Of a DNA stretch of 64,000 bases, positions 54,207-62,970 are shown piece by piece (positions within the stretch are counted from its first letter, which is position 1; every line of letters begins with the position of its first letter). The notes under the pieces are model-generated. The model saw nothing but the letters and a program-made list of their open reading frames with translations, had not been told where the DNA came from and did not search any database. Location of the stretch: the NCBI RefSeq assembly GCF_018128945.1, contig NZ_CP068393.1, positions 248,001 to 312,000 on the forward strand, in the 5' to 3' direction. Position numbers and translations under genes: made by a program. The stretch comes from Aristaeella hokkaidonensis. GTDB taxonomy: Bacteria; Bacillota; Clostridia; Christensenellales; Aristaeellaceae.

Positions 54207-55739
54207 ATGAAACACTTTTCCCGTCTCCTGGCGCTGCTCCTGGCAGTTGCCCTGCTGCCGCTGTCCTTTATGGCAGCCGCGTCCGCGGAAGAACCCGTGA
54301 CGATCACCATCTGGGGTTCCGACCGTGAGAATATGCCTTTCCGCAACGGCCTGTGGACCATTGACGTCCTGCAGGAAAAGCTGGGAATCAAGATTGAGAT
54401 TATCTCCGCGCCCACCGAGAACCTGGCGGAGAAATACGGCCTGCTGATGGCCGGCGGCGACCTGCCCACCATCGTGCAGTACAAGGCGAAGGACCTGCTG
54501 CTGTACAAGGACGCCTGGACGCCCCTGAATGAGCTGATCAACGAGACCGATACCCCGAACCTGTGGAAGGTCTACAGCGACGCGGAGATCCGCCGCAAGG
54601 TTTCCGACGCGGACGGCATCATGCGGTTCATCGGACAGCGGACGGCCATCACCGCCGGCAAGCTCTACTTCTGGCGCCAGGACTGGCTGGACAAGCTGGG
54701 ACTGGAAACCCCGAAGACCACGGAAGACCTGTACAACGTGTTCAAAGCCATCAAGGAAGGCGATCCCAACGGCAACGGCGAAGCGGATGAGATCCCCTTT
54801 GCGGTGCGCAAGAACGGCAGCAACAACCGCGGCAACGTGATCCCCTTCATCAACAACTGGGGCATCGCCGAGACCTTCTTCGCGGAAGACGGCCAGGTGA
54901 AGTTCGGCGCCACCGATCCCCGGATGAAGGACGCGCTTGAATGGCTGAACCGCTGCTATGCGGAAGGTCTGATCGACCAGGAATACCTGACCCGCGACAA
55001 GACGGCGTGGTACAGCGCCTGGACCAACAACCAGGTGTTCATGAGCTATGACTGGAGCGCCTACATTGACAACGTAGCCAACCTGTTCAAGGATGTGGAA
55101 ACCGATATCAACATTGTCGGCGCCGTTCCTCCGGAAGGCCCCACCGGCATCAGCGAGACCCGTGACCAGCTGCAGCCCATCACCGTGGATGAGGACTGGA
55201 ACGCCGGTATCTTTGTCGGCGCGACTGAAGAACAGAAGAAGGCTGCCCTCAAGCTGCTGGACTACGTCTACAGCGAAGAAGGCATGATCCTGATGAACTT
55301 CGGCGAAGAAGGCACCCACTTCAACATCGTGGACGGCGACTACAAGTATTCCGACCTGATCATGAACAACCCCGACGGCCTGTCTCCCCAGGACGCCCTC
55401 CGTTCCTTCGGTATCCAGAGCATGCTGACGCTGCTGCAGGACGCCCGCTATGAGCGTGCCTTCGTCAGCGACGAGGTCAACCGGATCCGTGACATCTACG
55501 AGCAGGAAGGCCATATCGGCGACGCGTTCCCGACGCTGGCGTTCACCAATGATGAACAGGGTATCATCAATGAAAAGTACACCGAAATCGAAACCTATAT
55601 GAACGAGACCATTGATAAGTTCATCATGGGCGTTGAACCGCTGGATAAGTTTGACGAGTATGTGGCCCAGGTTGAACGTATGGGCCTGGCGGACGTGCTG
55701 GCTGTCTATCAGGCTGCCTATGACCGCTACATGAAATAA
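54207..55739 (+). CDS. Extracellular oligosaccharide-binding protein (LipO-like)
   Basis: 510 residues; AGAAGGAGG precedes the ATG. A signal peptide (about 1-27, ending AAASAEE) has no lipobox cysteine, unlike most members. The rest is the large family-1 solute-binding fold: TITIWGSDRENMPF, GLLMAGGDLPTIV, a calcium-like DPNGNGEADEIPF loop and a C-terminal alpha lobe. It delivers a sugar oligomer to the two permeases upstream. A strong terminator ends the operon. Confidence 0.93.
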   Translation: MKHFSRLLALLLAVALLPLSFMAAASAEEPVTITIWGSDRENMPFRNGLWTIDVLQEKLGIKIEIISAPTENLAEKYGLLMAGGDLPTIVQYKAKDLLLYKDAWTPLNELINETDTPNLWKVYSDAEIRRKVSDADGIMRFIGQRTAITAGKLYFWRQDWLDKLGLETPKTTEDLYNVFKAIKEGDPNGNGEADEIPFAVRKNGSNNRGNVIPFINNWGIAETFFAEDGQVKFGATDPRMKDALEWLNRCYAEGLIDQEYLTRDKTAWYSAWTNNQVFMSYDWSAYIDNVANLFKDVETDINIVGAVPPEGPTGISETRDQLQPITVDEDWNAGIFVGATEEQKKAALKLLDYVYSEEGMILMNFGEEGTHFNIVDGDYKYSDLIMNNPDGLSPQDALRSFGIQSMLTLLQDARYERAFVSDEVNRIRDIYEQEGHIGDAFPTLAFTNDEQGIINEKYTEIETYMNETIDKFIMGVEPLDKFDEYVAQVERMGLADVLAVYQAAYDRYMK

Positions 55740-55758
55740 TCGGTAATCTCCTGACTTT

Positions 55759-55794
55759 GGGGAACGGGTCTGCGGATCCGTTCCCCTCTTTTTT
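55759..55794 (+). terminator. Terminator of the carbohydrate ABC operon
   Basis: GGGGAACGG pairs with CCGTTCCCC around a ten-base loop, followed by CTCTTTTTT. Confidence 0.85.
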
Positions 55795-55809
55795 ACCTGC
55801 TGGCTTTTA

Positions 55810-55839
55810 TTGACAGTGATTCGGCGGATATAGTAAGAT
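55810..55839 (+). promoter_or_regulatory. Promoter of the secreted flavin reductase
   Basis: TTGACA at 55810-55815, 18-base spacer, TAAGAT at 55834-55839. The same -10 hexamer recurs before iorA. Confidence 0.55.
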
Positions 55840-55893
55840 GGAGACGGATGATTACTGACTGACAACTGAACATGACCGAATGGAGGAAAACCG

Positions 55894-57654
55894 ATGAAAA
55901 AGCTGTTTTGCCTGATTCTGTCGTTCGCCCTGCTGCTGACATCCGCCGCGGCATTCGCAGAGGCGCAGCCGGAAGAGTCCCTGTTTACGCCCGGCGCTTA
56001 TACCGGGGAGGCCCAGGGTATCTTTGTGCCGGTCAAGGTTACGGTGCAGGTGAGTGAGAACGAGATTGAAACCGTGCTGGTGGACGCTACCGGTGAAACG
56101 CCCGAGCTGGGCGGTATTGCTGCGGAAAAGATGGCCATGGCCATTATGAACGCGCAGACCCCGAACGTGGATACCGTGAGCGGCGCTACCGTGACCAGTA
56201 ATGCGATTATCGCCGCCGCCACCTCCGCCCTGGAACAGGCGGGCGCGGACATTGCGGTGCTGGATGCGAACCGCAAGGACACCAAGGACGCCGGTCCCAA
56301 GGCAGAGAAGACGATTGATACGGAAATCGTGATCATCGGCGCCGGCGGCGCGGGTATGACCGCGGCCATCATGCTGCAGCAGGCCGGAAAGGATTTTGTG
56401 ATCCTGGAGAAGATGCCTTACGTGGGCGGCAACACCACCAAGGCCACCGGCGGCATGAACGCTTCCGAGACCCATTACCAGAAGGAACAGGGAATTGAAG
56501 ACTCCAACGCGCTGTTTGCGGCGGATACCATGAAGGGCGGCCACGCACTGAATGATTCCTCCCTGGTGGCTGTGATGGCTAACAGCTCCGCGGGAGCCAT
56601 TGACTGGCTGGATACCATCGGCGCGGAACTGCCGAAGATCTCCTTCTCCGGCGGCGCTTCCGTGAACCGTATCCACGCTCCGGAGGACGGCTCCGGCGTC
56701 GGTGCGTACCTGGTGGACCGCTTCTCCGCCAAGCTGAATGAGCTGGGCGTGGAAGTGATTCTGGAAACCGCGGCGACCGAATTACTGGCGGATGCGGACG
56801 GGAAGATCACCGGCGTCAAGGCGGAAGGTCCGGACGCAGTCTACACCATCAACGCCAAGGCCGTGATCCTAGCCAGCGGCGGATTCGGCGCCAACGAGGA
56901 GATGTACACAACCTACCGTCCTGACCTGAAGGGTACGGTGACCACCAACGCGCCCGGCGCAACCGGCGACGGTATCGTGATGGCGCAGGCCCTGGGCGCC
57001 GACCTGGTGGATATTGAGCAGATCCAGCTCCATCCCACCGTGGAACAGACGACCTCCATTCTGATTACTGAATCGGTCCGCGGCGACGGCGCTATCCTGG
57101 TGAACCAGAGCGGCGTACGTTTCACCAACGAACTGCTGACCCGTGACGCGGTATCCGCGGCGGAACTGGCTCAGGAAGGCAGCTATGCCTACATCATCTT
57201 TGACCAGAAGCTGCGGGATAACCTGAAAGCTATCGAAAAGTATGTGAAGAGCGGCATTACCGTTCAGGCGGATACGATCGAAGGCCTGGCGGAACAGCTG
57301 AACATCGATTCAGCCACGCTGGCAACGACGCTGGCTGACTGGAACGAGATCGTGAAGAACAAGCGGGATACCCAGTTCGGCCGGACCACCGGTATGAATG
57401 AGGACCTGACCACCCCGCCGTATTACGCCATCAAGATCGCTCCCGGTATCCACCACACCATGGGCGGCGTGAAGATCAATACCGCGGCTGAAGTCATCAA
57501 TACCGACGGCGCTGCCATTCCCGGACTGTTCGCAGCCGGTGAGGTATGCGGCGGCGTCCACGGCGGCAACCGCCTGGGCGGCAACGCGGTGGCGGATATC
57601 GTCATCTTCGGCCGGATCGCGGCGGAAAGTGCCATGGCTTACCTGGCCAAATAA
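55894..57654 (+). CDS. Secreted FMN/FAD-dependent fumarate reductase-like (UrdA/FrdA family) enzyme
   Basis: 586 residues. Signal peptide about 1-23. Residues about 30-115 are an FMN-binding domain with the covalent-FMN motif SGATVT (T99). Residues about 143-583 are a fumarate-reductase-type FAD domain: IVIIGAGGAGMTAA, IQLHPT (H380), the catalytic arginine in ESVRGDGA (R396), HHTMGG and GGNRLGGNA. Such enzymes reduce a small unsaturated acid (fumarate, urocanate or acrylates) outside the membrane. The substrate-pocket segment (NRIHAPEDGS) differs from classical fumarate reductase (HRPTGG), so the acceptor is open. It could take electrons from Rnf-linked flavins; next come the aromatic-acid genes. 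Confidence 0.88.
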   Translation: MKKLFCLILSFALLLTSAAAFAEAQPEESLFTPGAYTGEAQGIFVPVKVTVQVSENEIETVLVDATGETPELGGIAAEKMAMAIMNAQTPNVDTVSGATVTSNAIIAAATSALEQAGADIAVLDANRKDTKDAGPKAEKTIDTEIVIIGAGGAGMTAAIMLQQAGKDFVILEKMPYVGGNTTKATGGMNASETHYQKEQGIEDSNALFAADTMKGGHALNDSSLVAVMANSSAGAIDWLDTIGAELPKISFSGGASVNRIHAPEDGSGVGAYLVDRFSAKLNELGVEVILETAATELLADADGKITGVKAEGPDAVYTINAKAVILASGGFGANEEMYTTYRPDLKGTVTTNAPGATGDGIVMAQALGADLVDIEQIQLHPTVEQTTSILITESVRGDGAILVNQSGVRFTNELLTRDAVSAAELAQEGSYAYIIFDQKLRDNLKAIEKYVKSGITVQADTIEGLAEQLNIDSATLATTLADWNEIVKNKRDTQFGRTTGMNEDLTTPPYYAIKIAPGIHHTMGGVKINTAAEVINTDGAAIPGLFAAGEVCGGVHGGNRLGGNAVADIVIFGRIAAESAMAYLAK

Positions 57655-57677
57655 AGCTTTACGGACAACTGAACCTG

Positions 57678-57707
57678 ACCGCCGGAGCGCATGCTCCGGC
57701 GGTTTTT
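57678..57707 (+). terminator. Terminator after the flavin reductase
   Basis: 11-bp stem ACCGCCGGAGC/GCTCCGGCGGT with loop GCAT, then TTTT. Confidence 0.9.
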
Positions 57708-57731
57708 CTCTGTTCTTTCCCCGTTTCGTTA

Positions 57732-57760
57732 TTGTCCTGTCCTGTGCCGGATGGTAAGAT
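57732..57760 (+). promoter_or_regulatory. Promoter of the iorAB-ligase operon
   Basis: TTGTCC at 57732-57737, 17-base spacer, TAAGAT at 57755-57760 with TGG just before it. Confidence 0.55.
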
Positions 57761-57809
57761 AAGAAAACGGCAAAAACAGAGATCCGTTTATCATTTCAGA
57801 GGTGAGCAA

Positions 57810-59603
57810 ATGAAACAGTACGTTATGGGAAACGGTGCAATTGCGCTGGGAGCGCTGGCCGCAGGGGTGAATCTTGTGGCGGGGTATCCCGGTACGCCGT
57901 CTTCCGAGATCATAGAGACGATCTCCCACTATCCGCATGAGGGCCTGCATCTGGAATGGTCCGTCAATGAGAAAGCCGCGCTGGAAGTAGCCGCTGCGGC
58001 CGCCTACAGCGGCGCCCGGGCGATGGTCACTATGAAACAGATGGGCCTGAACGTCGCTTCCGACCCGCTGATGTCTGTGGCCTATATCGGCGTGAAGGGC
58101 GGACTGGTGATCGTGAGTGCGGACGATCCGGGCCCCATTTCCTCCCAGACGGAGCAGGATACCCGCAGGTATGCGGATTTCTGCCGTATCCCGGTATTTG
58201 ATCCTTCTTCTCCGGAAGAAGCATATGAGATGATCCAGGAGGCCTTTGCGTATTCCGAGAAATACAGCACGCCTGTGCTTTTCCGGCCGACCACCAGGGT
58301 CTGCCATGCCTATGCCTCCGTGGAAACACCGGACAGCTTCGCACCGAAGGCGTATGAAGGCTTTGAACGGGATCCCGGCCGGTGGGTGATTTTCCCGCGG
58401 CTGTCCTACATCAACCACGGCAAAATGGAAGCGCGCAATGTGGAAATCGGCAGGGATTTCTCTTCCTTACGGTTCAACACTGTCGAAGGCGAAGCAGCGG
58501 AGAAAGCGGTTGTCACCTCCGGTGTGAGCTATACCTACGTCAAAGAGTGCCTGAAAGGCCATGACGGAGTCCGGCTGATCCGGATTGCCACGGCATTTCC
58601 GTTCCCGGAGGATTTCATCCTGAAGGCCCTGGATGGCGTGAAGGAAGTGCTGTGCATTGAGGAACTCAGCCCGTTTATTGAGGAGCAGATCCTGAGAGCA
58701 GCCGGAAAGCATCACCTGGCGCTGCGGGTTTCCGGAAAACTGGACGGCAGCGTTCCCCATAACGGAGAAAACAGCGTGGAGCTTTGTACAGGCATCCTGA
58801 ATACCTTCCTGAGAGTCCGGACCGGCTATGAACAGAGGGATCTTTCGGATGCTCCGGCACTGCCGGTGCGTCCGCCGGTGCTGTGCGCCGGCTGCCCGCA
58901 CAGGGCATCTTTCTACGCGGTGAAGAAAGCAATGAAAGGCCGGAAGGCAGTATTCTGCGGCGATATCGGCTGCTACACGCTGGGGAATGCCATGCCGCTG
59001 GATATGGTGGACACCTGCCTGTGCATGGGCGCGGGCATTACCATGGCCCAGGGCCTGAGCCACATGAACCGGGACACGGTCAGCTTTGCCTTTGTGGGAG
59101 ATTCCACTTTCTTTGCTTCCGGAATGACCGGTGTGGTGAACGCGGTCTATAACGAAGCGGATATGATCCTGTGTGTGCTGGACAATTCCACTACTGCCAT
59201 GACAGGCCACCAGCCCCATCCCGGTACCGGCCGGAACATGATGGGGAATGCGGTGGAGAAAGTCAATGTTGAAAAAGTGCTGGAAGGAATCGGGGTTAAG
59301 AAGATCGTGACGGTCGATCCCCTGACACTGGAAGACAGCATCAGGGCAGTGCAGGAGTGTGCCGAGGAAACCGGCGTCCGCGCAATCATTTTCAAATCGC
59401 CCTGCGTAGCCATCACAAAGCCGGACAAGAAATGTGCGATTGACACTGCAAAGTGTGTTAACTGTAAAAAGTGTATCCGGGAGATCGGATGCCCCGCGCT
59501 GATTACGGTGGACGGCCGGGTGGCCATTGACCGGAACCTGTGCGCGGGCTGCGGCCTGTGCAGCCATATCTGTCCCACCGGCGCGATCGGAGGTGAGCAG
59601 TGA
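57810..59603 (+). CDS. iorA: Indolepyruvate:ferredoxin oxidoreductase, alpha subunit
   Basis: 597 residues from ATG 57810 after GAGGTGA; the frame stays open far upstream, but that part lies in the previous gene and terminator. It has the fused layout of IorA: pyrimidine-binding half (YPGTPSSEIIETI, KQMGLNVASDP), TPP-binding half (CAGCPHRASFY, GDIGCYTLG, DNSTTAMTGHQPHPGTG) and a C-terminal ferredoxin domain with CVNCKKC and CAGCGLCSHICP. With IorB it oxidises aryl pyruvates from tryptophan, tyrosine or phenylalanine to aryl-acetyl-CoA and reduced ferredoxin. Confidence 0.95.
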   Translation: MKQYVMGNGAIALGALAAGVNLVAGYPGTPSSEIIETISHYPHEGLHLEWSVNEKAALEVAAAAAYSGARAMVTMKQMGLNVASDPLMSVAYIGVKGGLVIVSADDPGPISSQTEQDTRRYADFCRIPVFDPSSPEEAYEMIQEAFAYSEKYSTPVLFRPTTRVCHAYASVETPDSFAPKAYEGFERDPGRWVIFPRLSYINHGKMEARNVEIGRDFSSLRFNTVEGEAAEKAVVTSGVSYTYVKECLKGHDGVRLIRIATAFPFPEDFILKALDGVKEVLCIEELSPFIEEQILRAAGKHHLALRVSGKLDGSVPHNGENSVELCTGILNTFLRVRTGYEQRDLSDAPALPVRPPVLCAGCPHRASFYAVKKAMKGRKAVFCGDIGCYTLGNAMPLDMVDTCLCMGAGITMAQGLSHMNRDTVSFAFVGDSTFFASGMTGVVNAVYNEADMILCVLDNSTTAMTGHQPHPGTGRNMMGNAVEKVNVEKVLEGIGVKKIVTVDPLTLEDSIRAVQECAEETGVRAIIFKSPCVAITKPDKKCAIDTAKCVNCKKCIREIGCPALITVDGRVAIDRNLCAGCGLCSHICPTGAIGGEQ

Positions 59604-60211
59604 TGAACAAGGATATCCTGATCTGCGGTGTGGGCGGCCAGGGAACCGTCCTCGCCTCTAAAATCATTGCCGCGGCAGCGATGGAAGAAGGCAGTCCCGT
59701 TCATTCCGCCGAAACCATCGGAATGGCCCAGCGGGGCGGCTCCGTTACGAGCCACGTGCGGATCGGAGGAAACGCCTGTTCCCCCCTGATTCCCTTTGGC
59801 AGCGCGGATATGCTCCTGGCCTTTGAACCCGGGGAGGCAGTCCGGAACCTGAAGTATCTCCGGCAGGGCGGGATTGCGGTGGTGAATACCGCCCCGACGA
59901 AACCTGTCACGGAATCCCTGCGGGATACGGGATATGACGGCAGGGAAATGATTGAATACCTGCAGCAGAAATGCGACTGCATCCTGATCAACGCGGAGGA
60001 AGTCTGCAAACCCTTCGGATCCACCCGGTTTTTCAACGTTATTCTGCTGGGCGTGGCCGCGGGTTCCGGCCATCTTGGCCTGAGCCGGGAAACCCTGCTG
60101 AAGCAGCTGGAGAAGCGGGTACCGCCCAAATATCTGGAGATAAACACCAGGGCCTTCCTTGCCGGCGTCGAGATTGCCGGACAGGCATCCGGTGAACGGA
60201 AAGGAGAATAA
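59603..60211 (+). CDS. iorB: Indolepyruvate:ferredoxin oxidoreductase, beta subunit
   Basis: 202 residues. The ATG at 59603 overlaps the iorA stop, with GGAGGTG seven bases upstream. The gamma-type motif GVGGQGTVLASKIIAAAA and the block GMAQRGGSVTSHVRIG are diagnostic. It completes the IorAB complex. GGAAAGGAG near its end serves the ligase gene. Confidence 0.94.
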   Translation: MNKDILICGVGGQGTVLASKIIAAAAMEEGSPVHSAETIGMAQRGGSVTSHVRIGGNACSPLIPFGSADMLLAFEPGEAVRNLKYLRQGGIAVVNTAPTKPVTESLRDTGYDGREMIEYLQQKCDCILINAEEVCKPFGSTRFFNVILLGVAAGSGHLGLSRETLLKQLEKRVPPKYLEINTRAFLAGVEIAGQASGERKGE

Positions 60212-60215
60212 ACCC

Positions 60216-61457
60216 ATGAGAATCAACGAGACCCAGCTGGCCCTTGCGGACAAGCAGATCAAGCGTATTCTTGCCAGCGGAAACTATTACAGCGAAGTGT
60301 ATAAAAAAGCCGGTATCACCGGCGTGAGCACCGCTGAAGAGTTTGAAAAGATCCCATTTACCGATAAGGCGGACCTGCGCAACGCGTATCCGCTGGGAAT
60401 CCAGGCTGTTCCGGATGAACAGGTCGTGCGGATTCACTCCTCCTCGGGTACGACCGGCAAGCCGGTGATTATTCCCTATACCGCGAAGGACGTGGATGAC
60501 TGGGCCACCATGTTTGCCCGGTGCTACGAGATTGCCGGGATTACCCCCAAGGACCGGATCCAGATTACCCCCGGGTACGGCCTGTGGACGGCCGGTATCG
60601 GATTCCAGGCCGGCTGTGAAAAGCTGGGCGCTATGGCGATCCCGATGGGCCCCGGCAACACCGACAAGCAGCTGCAGATGATGATCGACCTGGAGAGCAC
60701 CGTGATCTGCGCCACTTCTTCCTATGCGCTGCTGCTGGCGGAAGAAATCAACAAGCGCGGCCTGAAGGACAAGATCAAGCTGAAGAAAGGCGTTATCGGC
60801 TCTGAGCGCTGGAGCGAAGCCAAGCGGAAGTATATTGCCGAAGCACTGGGCATCGAACTGTATGATATCTACGGCCTGACGGAGATCTACGGCCCCGGTA
60901 TCGGCATCAACTGTCCGGGTGAAACCGGCATGCATATCTTTGACGATTACCTGTACACGGAGATCATTGACCCGGCGACGGGCAAAGTGCTTCCGGACGG
61001 AGAAGAGGGCGAGATCGTCATCACAACCCTGGTCAAGGAAGGCGCTCCGCTGATCCGTTTCCGTACACACGACCTGTCCAGGATCCTGCCCGGCGAATGC
61101 CGCTGCGGCCGGACCTATCCGCGGCTTGATATCATCAAGGGCAGAAGCGATGACATGTTCAAGGTGCACGGCGTCAACATGTTCCCGAGCCAGGTAGAGG
61201 AAGTGCTCGGCATGGTGGACGGCGTCTCCAGCGAGTATAAGATCGACATCGCCCATGACGACAATTTCAACCGGGATATCATCATGGTGACCGTGGAAGC
61301 GGAAGGCCGGGTGGACTTCACAGCGACAGGGGAGAAGATCAAACAGCTGTTCAAGTCCAGACTGAATGTGACGCCGAAGGTGGCCGTGATTGCCCTGAAT
61401 ACGCTCCCGCGTTCCGAAAAGAAGACCCAGCGCGTGTTCGATCACCGGGCTGAATAA
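60216..61457 (+). CDS. paaK: Phenylacetate-CoA ligase family enzyme
   Basis: 413 residues, ATG 60216 after AAAGGAG. The adenylate-forming motif is HSSSGTTGKPVIIPYT; YGLTEIYGPG, FRTHDLS and the C-terminal FKVHGVNMFPSQVEE follow the PaaK pattern. It links CoA to an aryl acetate at the cost of ATP, or runs in reverse to gain ATP. Being in one operon with iorAB, it likely handles indoleacetate, phenylacetate or hydroxyphenylacetate made from aromatic amino acids. Direction in the cell is inference. Confidence 0.93.
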   Translation: MRINETQLALADKQIKRILASGNYYSEVYKKAGITGVSTAEEFEKIPFTDKADLRNAYPLGIQAVPDEQVVRIHSSSGTTGKPVIIPYTAKDVDDWATMFARCYEIAGITPKDRIQITPGYGLWTAGIGFQAGCEKLGAMAIPMGPGNTDKQLQMMIDLESTVICATSSYALLLAEEINKRGLKDKIKLKKGVIGSERWSEAKRKYIAEALGIELYDIYGLTEIYGPGIGINCPGETGMHIFDDYLYTEIIDPATGKVLPDGEEGEIVITTLVKEGAPLIRFRTHDLSRILPGECRCGRTYPRLDIIKGRSDDMFKVHGVNMFPSQVEEVLGMVDGVSSEYKIDIAHDDNFNRDIIMVTVEAEGRVDFTATGEKIKQLFKSRLNVTPKVAVIALNTLPRSEKKTQRVFDHRAE

Positions 61458-61497
61458 GTACGGTATTCATAATACAGGGTAAAAACAATCTGCACTC

Positions 61498-61526
61498 TTG
61501 ACAGATGACCGGAGAAAGAGTAACCT
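61498..61526 (+). promoter_or_regulatory. Promoter of the T-box leader
   Basis: TTGACA at 61498-61503, 17-base spacer, TAACCT at 61521-61526 (weak -10), just before the T-box leader. Confidence 0.5.
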
Positions 61527-61529
61527 TCA

Positions 61530-61807
61530 CATAAACCATTGAAGGAGAATAGTAGCAACCCCGCGGCACGGTACAGGGAGCTGCCGATAGTGGAACGGCG
61601 GCGCGTGCGGAGGATGTGAATGGGCTCCTGAGGGCGTTCCGAAAAGCAATGAGTAGGAAACGACGGGGGACGCACCCGTTATCAGGGCGGCACGTATCAG
61701 GGGTACGTGATGAATGAGATGGCATTCCCTCCGGGGAGAGTCAAACTGAGTGGCACCGCGAAGTAATCGCCTCAGTACACAGAGATCCTGTGTGCTGAGG
61801 TTTTTTG
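61530..61807 (+). promoter_or_regulatory. Tryptophan-specific T-box riboswitch with terminator
   Basis: Stem I landmarks are AGTAGCAACC, AGGGAGCTGCCGATAG and GTGAATGGGCTCCTGAG. The codon at the specifier position after GTGAA is TGG (61621-61623), so tRNA-Trp is read. The T-box sequence is GAGTGGCACCGCG (61748-61760). The terminator is a 13-bp stem (61770-61782 with 61788-61800) and TTTTTT. Uncharged tRNA-Trp should favour the antiterminator and switch on trpXYZ. It fills most of the 411-base gap before trpX. Confidence 0.93.
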
Positions 61808-61868
61808 TTTCCGGCTCAATCCCCCCCCTGAATTTCATACATCCACAGATGAAAGGAAGGACAAAACA

Positions 61869-62885
61869 ATGAAAAAGGCACTGGCACTGGTACTCTCCCT
61901 GATGATGGTATTCTCCATGGTTTCCCTGGTTTCCGCTGAAGAAAAGACAAGCTTCAAGGTTGGCATCTGCAACTTCGTGGACGACGCGAGCCTGAACCAG
62001 ATCATCGCCAACATCCGTGAACGGCTGGCCGAGATCGAACAGGAAAAGGGCGTGACCTTTGAAATCGCTGAAGACAACTGCAACCTGGACACCAGCGTTA
62101 TGCAGCAGATCGTTGCAAACTTCATCGCTGATGAAGTGGACCTGATGGTGGGCGTCGCGACGCCCGTGGCAATCGGCATGCAGGGCATGACCGCGGACAA
62201 CCAGATTCCGGTGGTGTTTGCCGCCGTGTCCGATCCGCTGGGAGTAGGACTGGTTGACAGCCTGGAAAAGCCCGGCGCCAACATCACCGGCACCTCCGAC
62301 TACCTGGACACCGCCGCTGTGCTGAACCTGATCTTTGCGGCCAATCCGGACGCTAAGAAGGTCGCGCTGCTGTACAACCCCTCTGAAGACGCTTCCGCCG
62401 CTCCCGTTGCGGCAGCAAAAGAGATCCTGACCGAAAAGGGTGTGGAAGTGAAGGAATACACCGGCGCCAATGTGACCGAAGTCATGCAGGCTGCGGAAGC
62501 CATCGTGAGCGATGGAATGGACGCTGTCTTCACCCCCACGGACAACACGATCATGGCTGCGGAACTGTCCATCTATGAAATCCTGGCCGAAGCGAAGATC
62601 CCGCACTACACCGGTGCTGACTCCTTCGCCCTGAACGGCGCTTTCCTGGGCTACGGCGTGGACTATGCCAACCTGGGCCGCGTGACCGGCGACATGATCG
62701 CCGCGATCCTGGTAGACGGCGCAAATCCTGCCGAGACTCCTGTGGCGACCTTCGACAACGGTACTGCCACCGTGAACACCGAAACCTGCGCGGCAATCGG
62801 CTTCGACTTTGAAGCGATCAAGGATGCTTTCGCTCCTTACTGCACAAAGGTTCAGGAAATCGCCACCGCGGAAGCTTTCGAATAA
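61869..62885 (+). CDS. trpX: Tryptophan ABC transporter substrate-binding protein
   Basis: 338 residues; GAAAGGAAGG before the ATG. Signal peptide about 1-24 (ending SLVSAEE) without a lipobox. The fold is the ABC_sub_bind family: KVGICNFVDDASLNQIIANI, VFAAVSDPLGVGLV, TDNTIMAAELS and LGYGVDYANLGRVTGDM. Family members next to a tryptophan T-box are the TrpX binding proteins. It should capture tryptophan outside the membrane for TrpY/TrpZ. The family assignment is from sequence; the ligand is from the T-box specifier. Confidence 0.92.
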   Translation: MKKALALVLSLMMVFSMVSLVSAEEKTSFKVGICNFVDDASLNQIIANIRERLAEIEQEKGVTFEIAEDNCNLDTSVMQQIVANFIADEVDLMVGVATPVAIGMQGMTADNQIPVVFAAVSDPLGVGLVDSLEKPGANITGTSDYLDTAAVLNLIFAANPDAKKVALLYNPSEDASAAPVAAAKEILTEKGVEVKEYTGANVTEVMQAAEAIVSDGMDAVFTPTDNTIMAAELSIYEILAEAKIPHYTGADSFALNGAFLGYGVDYANLGRVTGDMIAAILVDGANPAETPVATFDNGTATVNTETCAAIGFDFEAIKDAFAPYCTKVQEIATAEAFE

Positions 62886-62915
62886 GACTCTCCTGTTATT
62901 GCAATTAGAAACACA

Positions 62916-62941
62916 GCGGAGGGAAGGATTCTTCCCTCCGC
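62916..62941 (+). terminator. Hairpin between trpX and trpY
   Basis: Perfect 11-bp stem GCGGAGGGAAG/CTTCCCTCCGC with loop GATT and no T run. It may protect the trpX message or lower trpYZ expression. Confidence 0.6.
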
Positions 62942-62970
62942 ACAAGTATTTTGATCAGAGACTGTGAATT

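Noticed and set aside
57546..57809. Upstream in-frame extension of iorA
   Set aside because: It overlaps the flavin-reductase gene in another frame, crosses a perfect terminator and lacks similarity to IorA, whose N-terminus begins at 57810.
61458..61868. A small protein gene between the ligase and trpX
   Set aside because: The conserved bases are those of a T-box leader and terminator; short frames there cut across paired stems.
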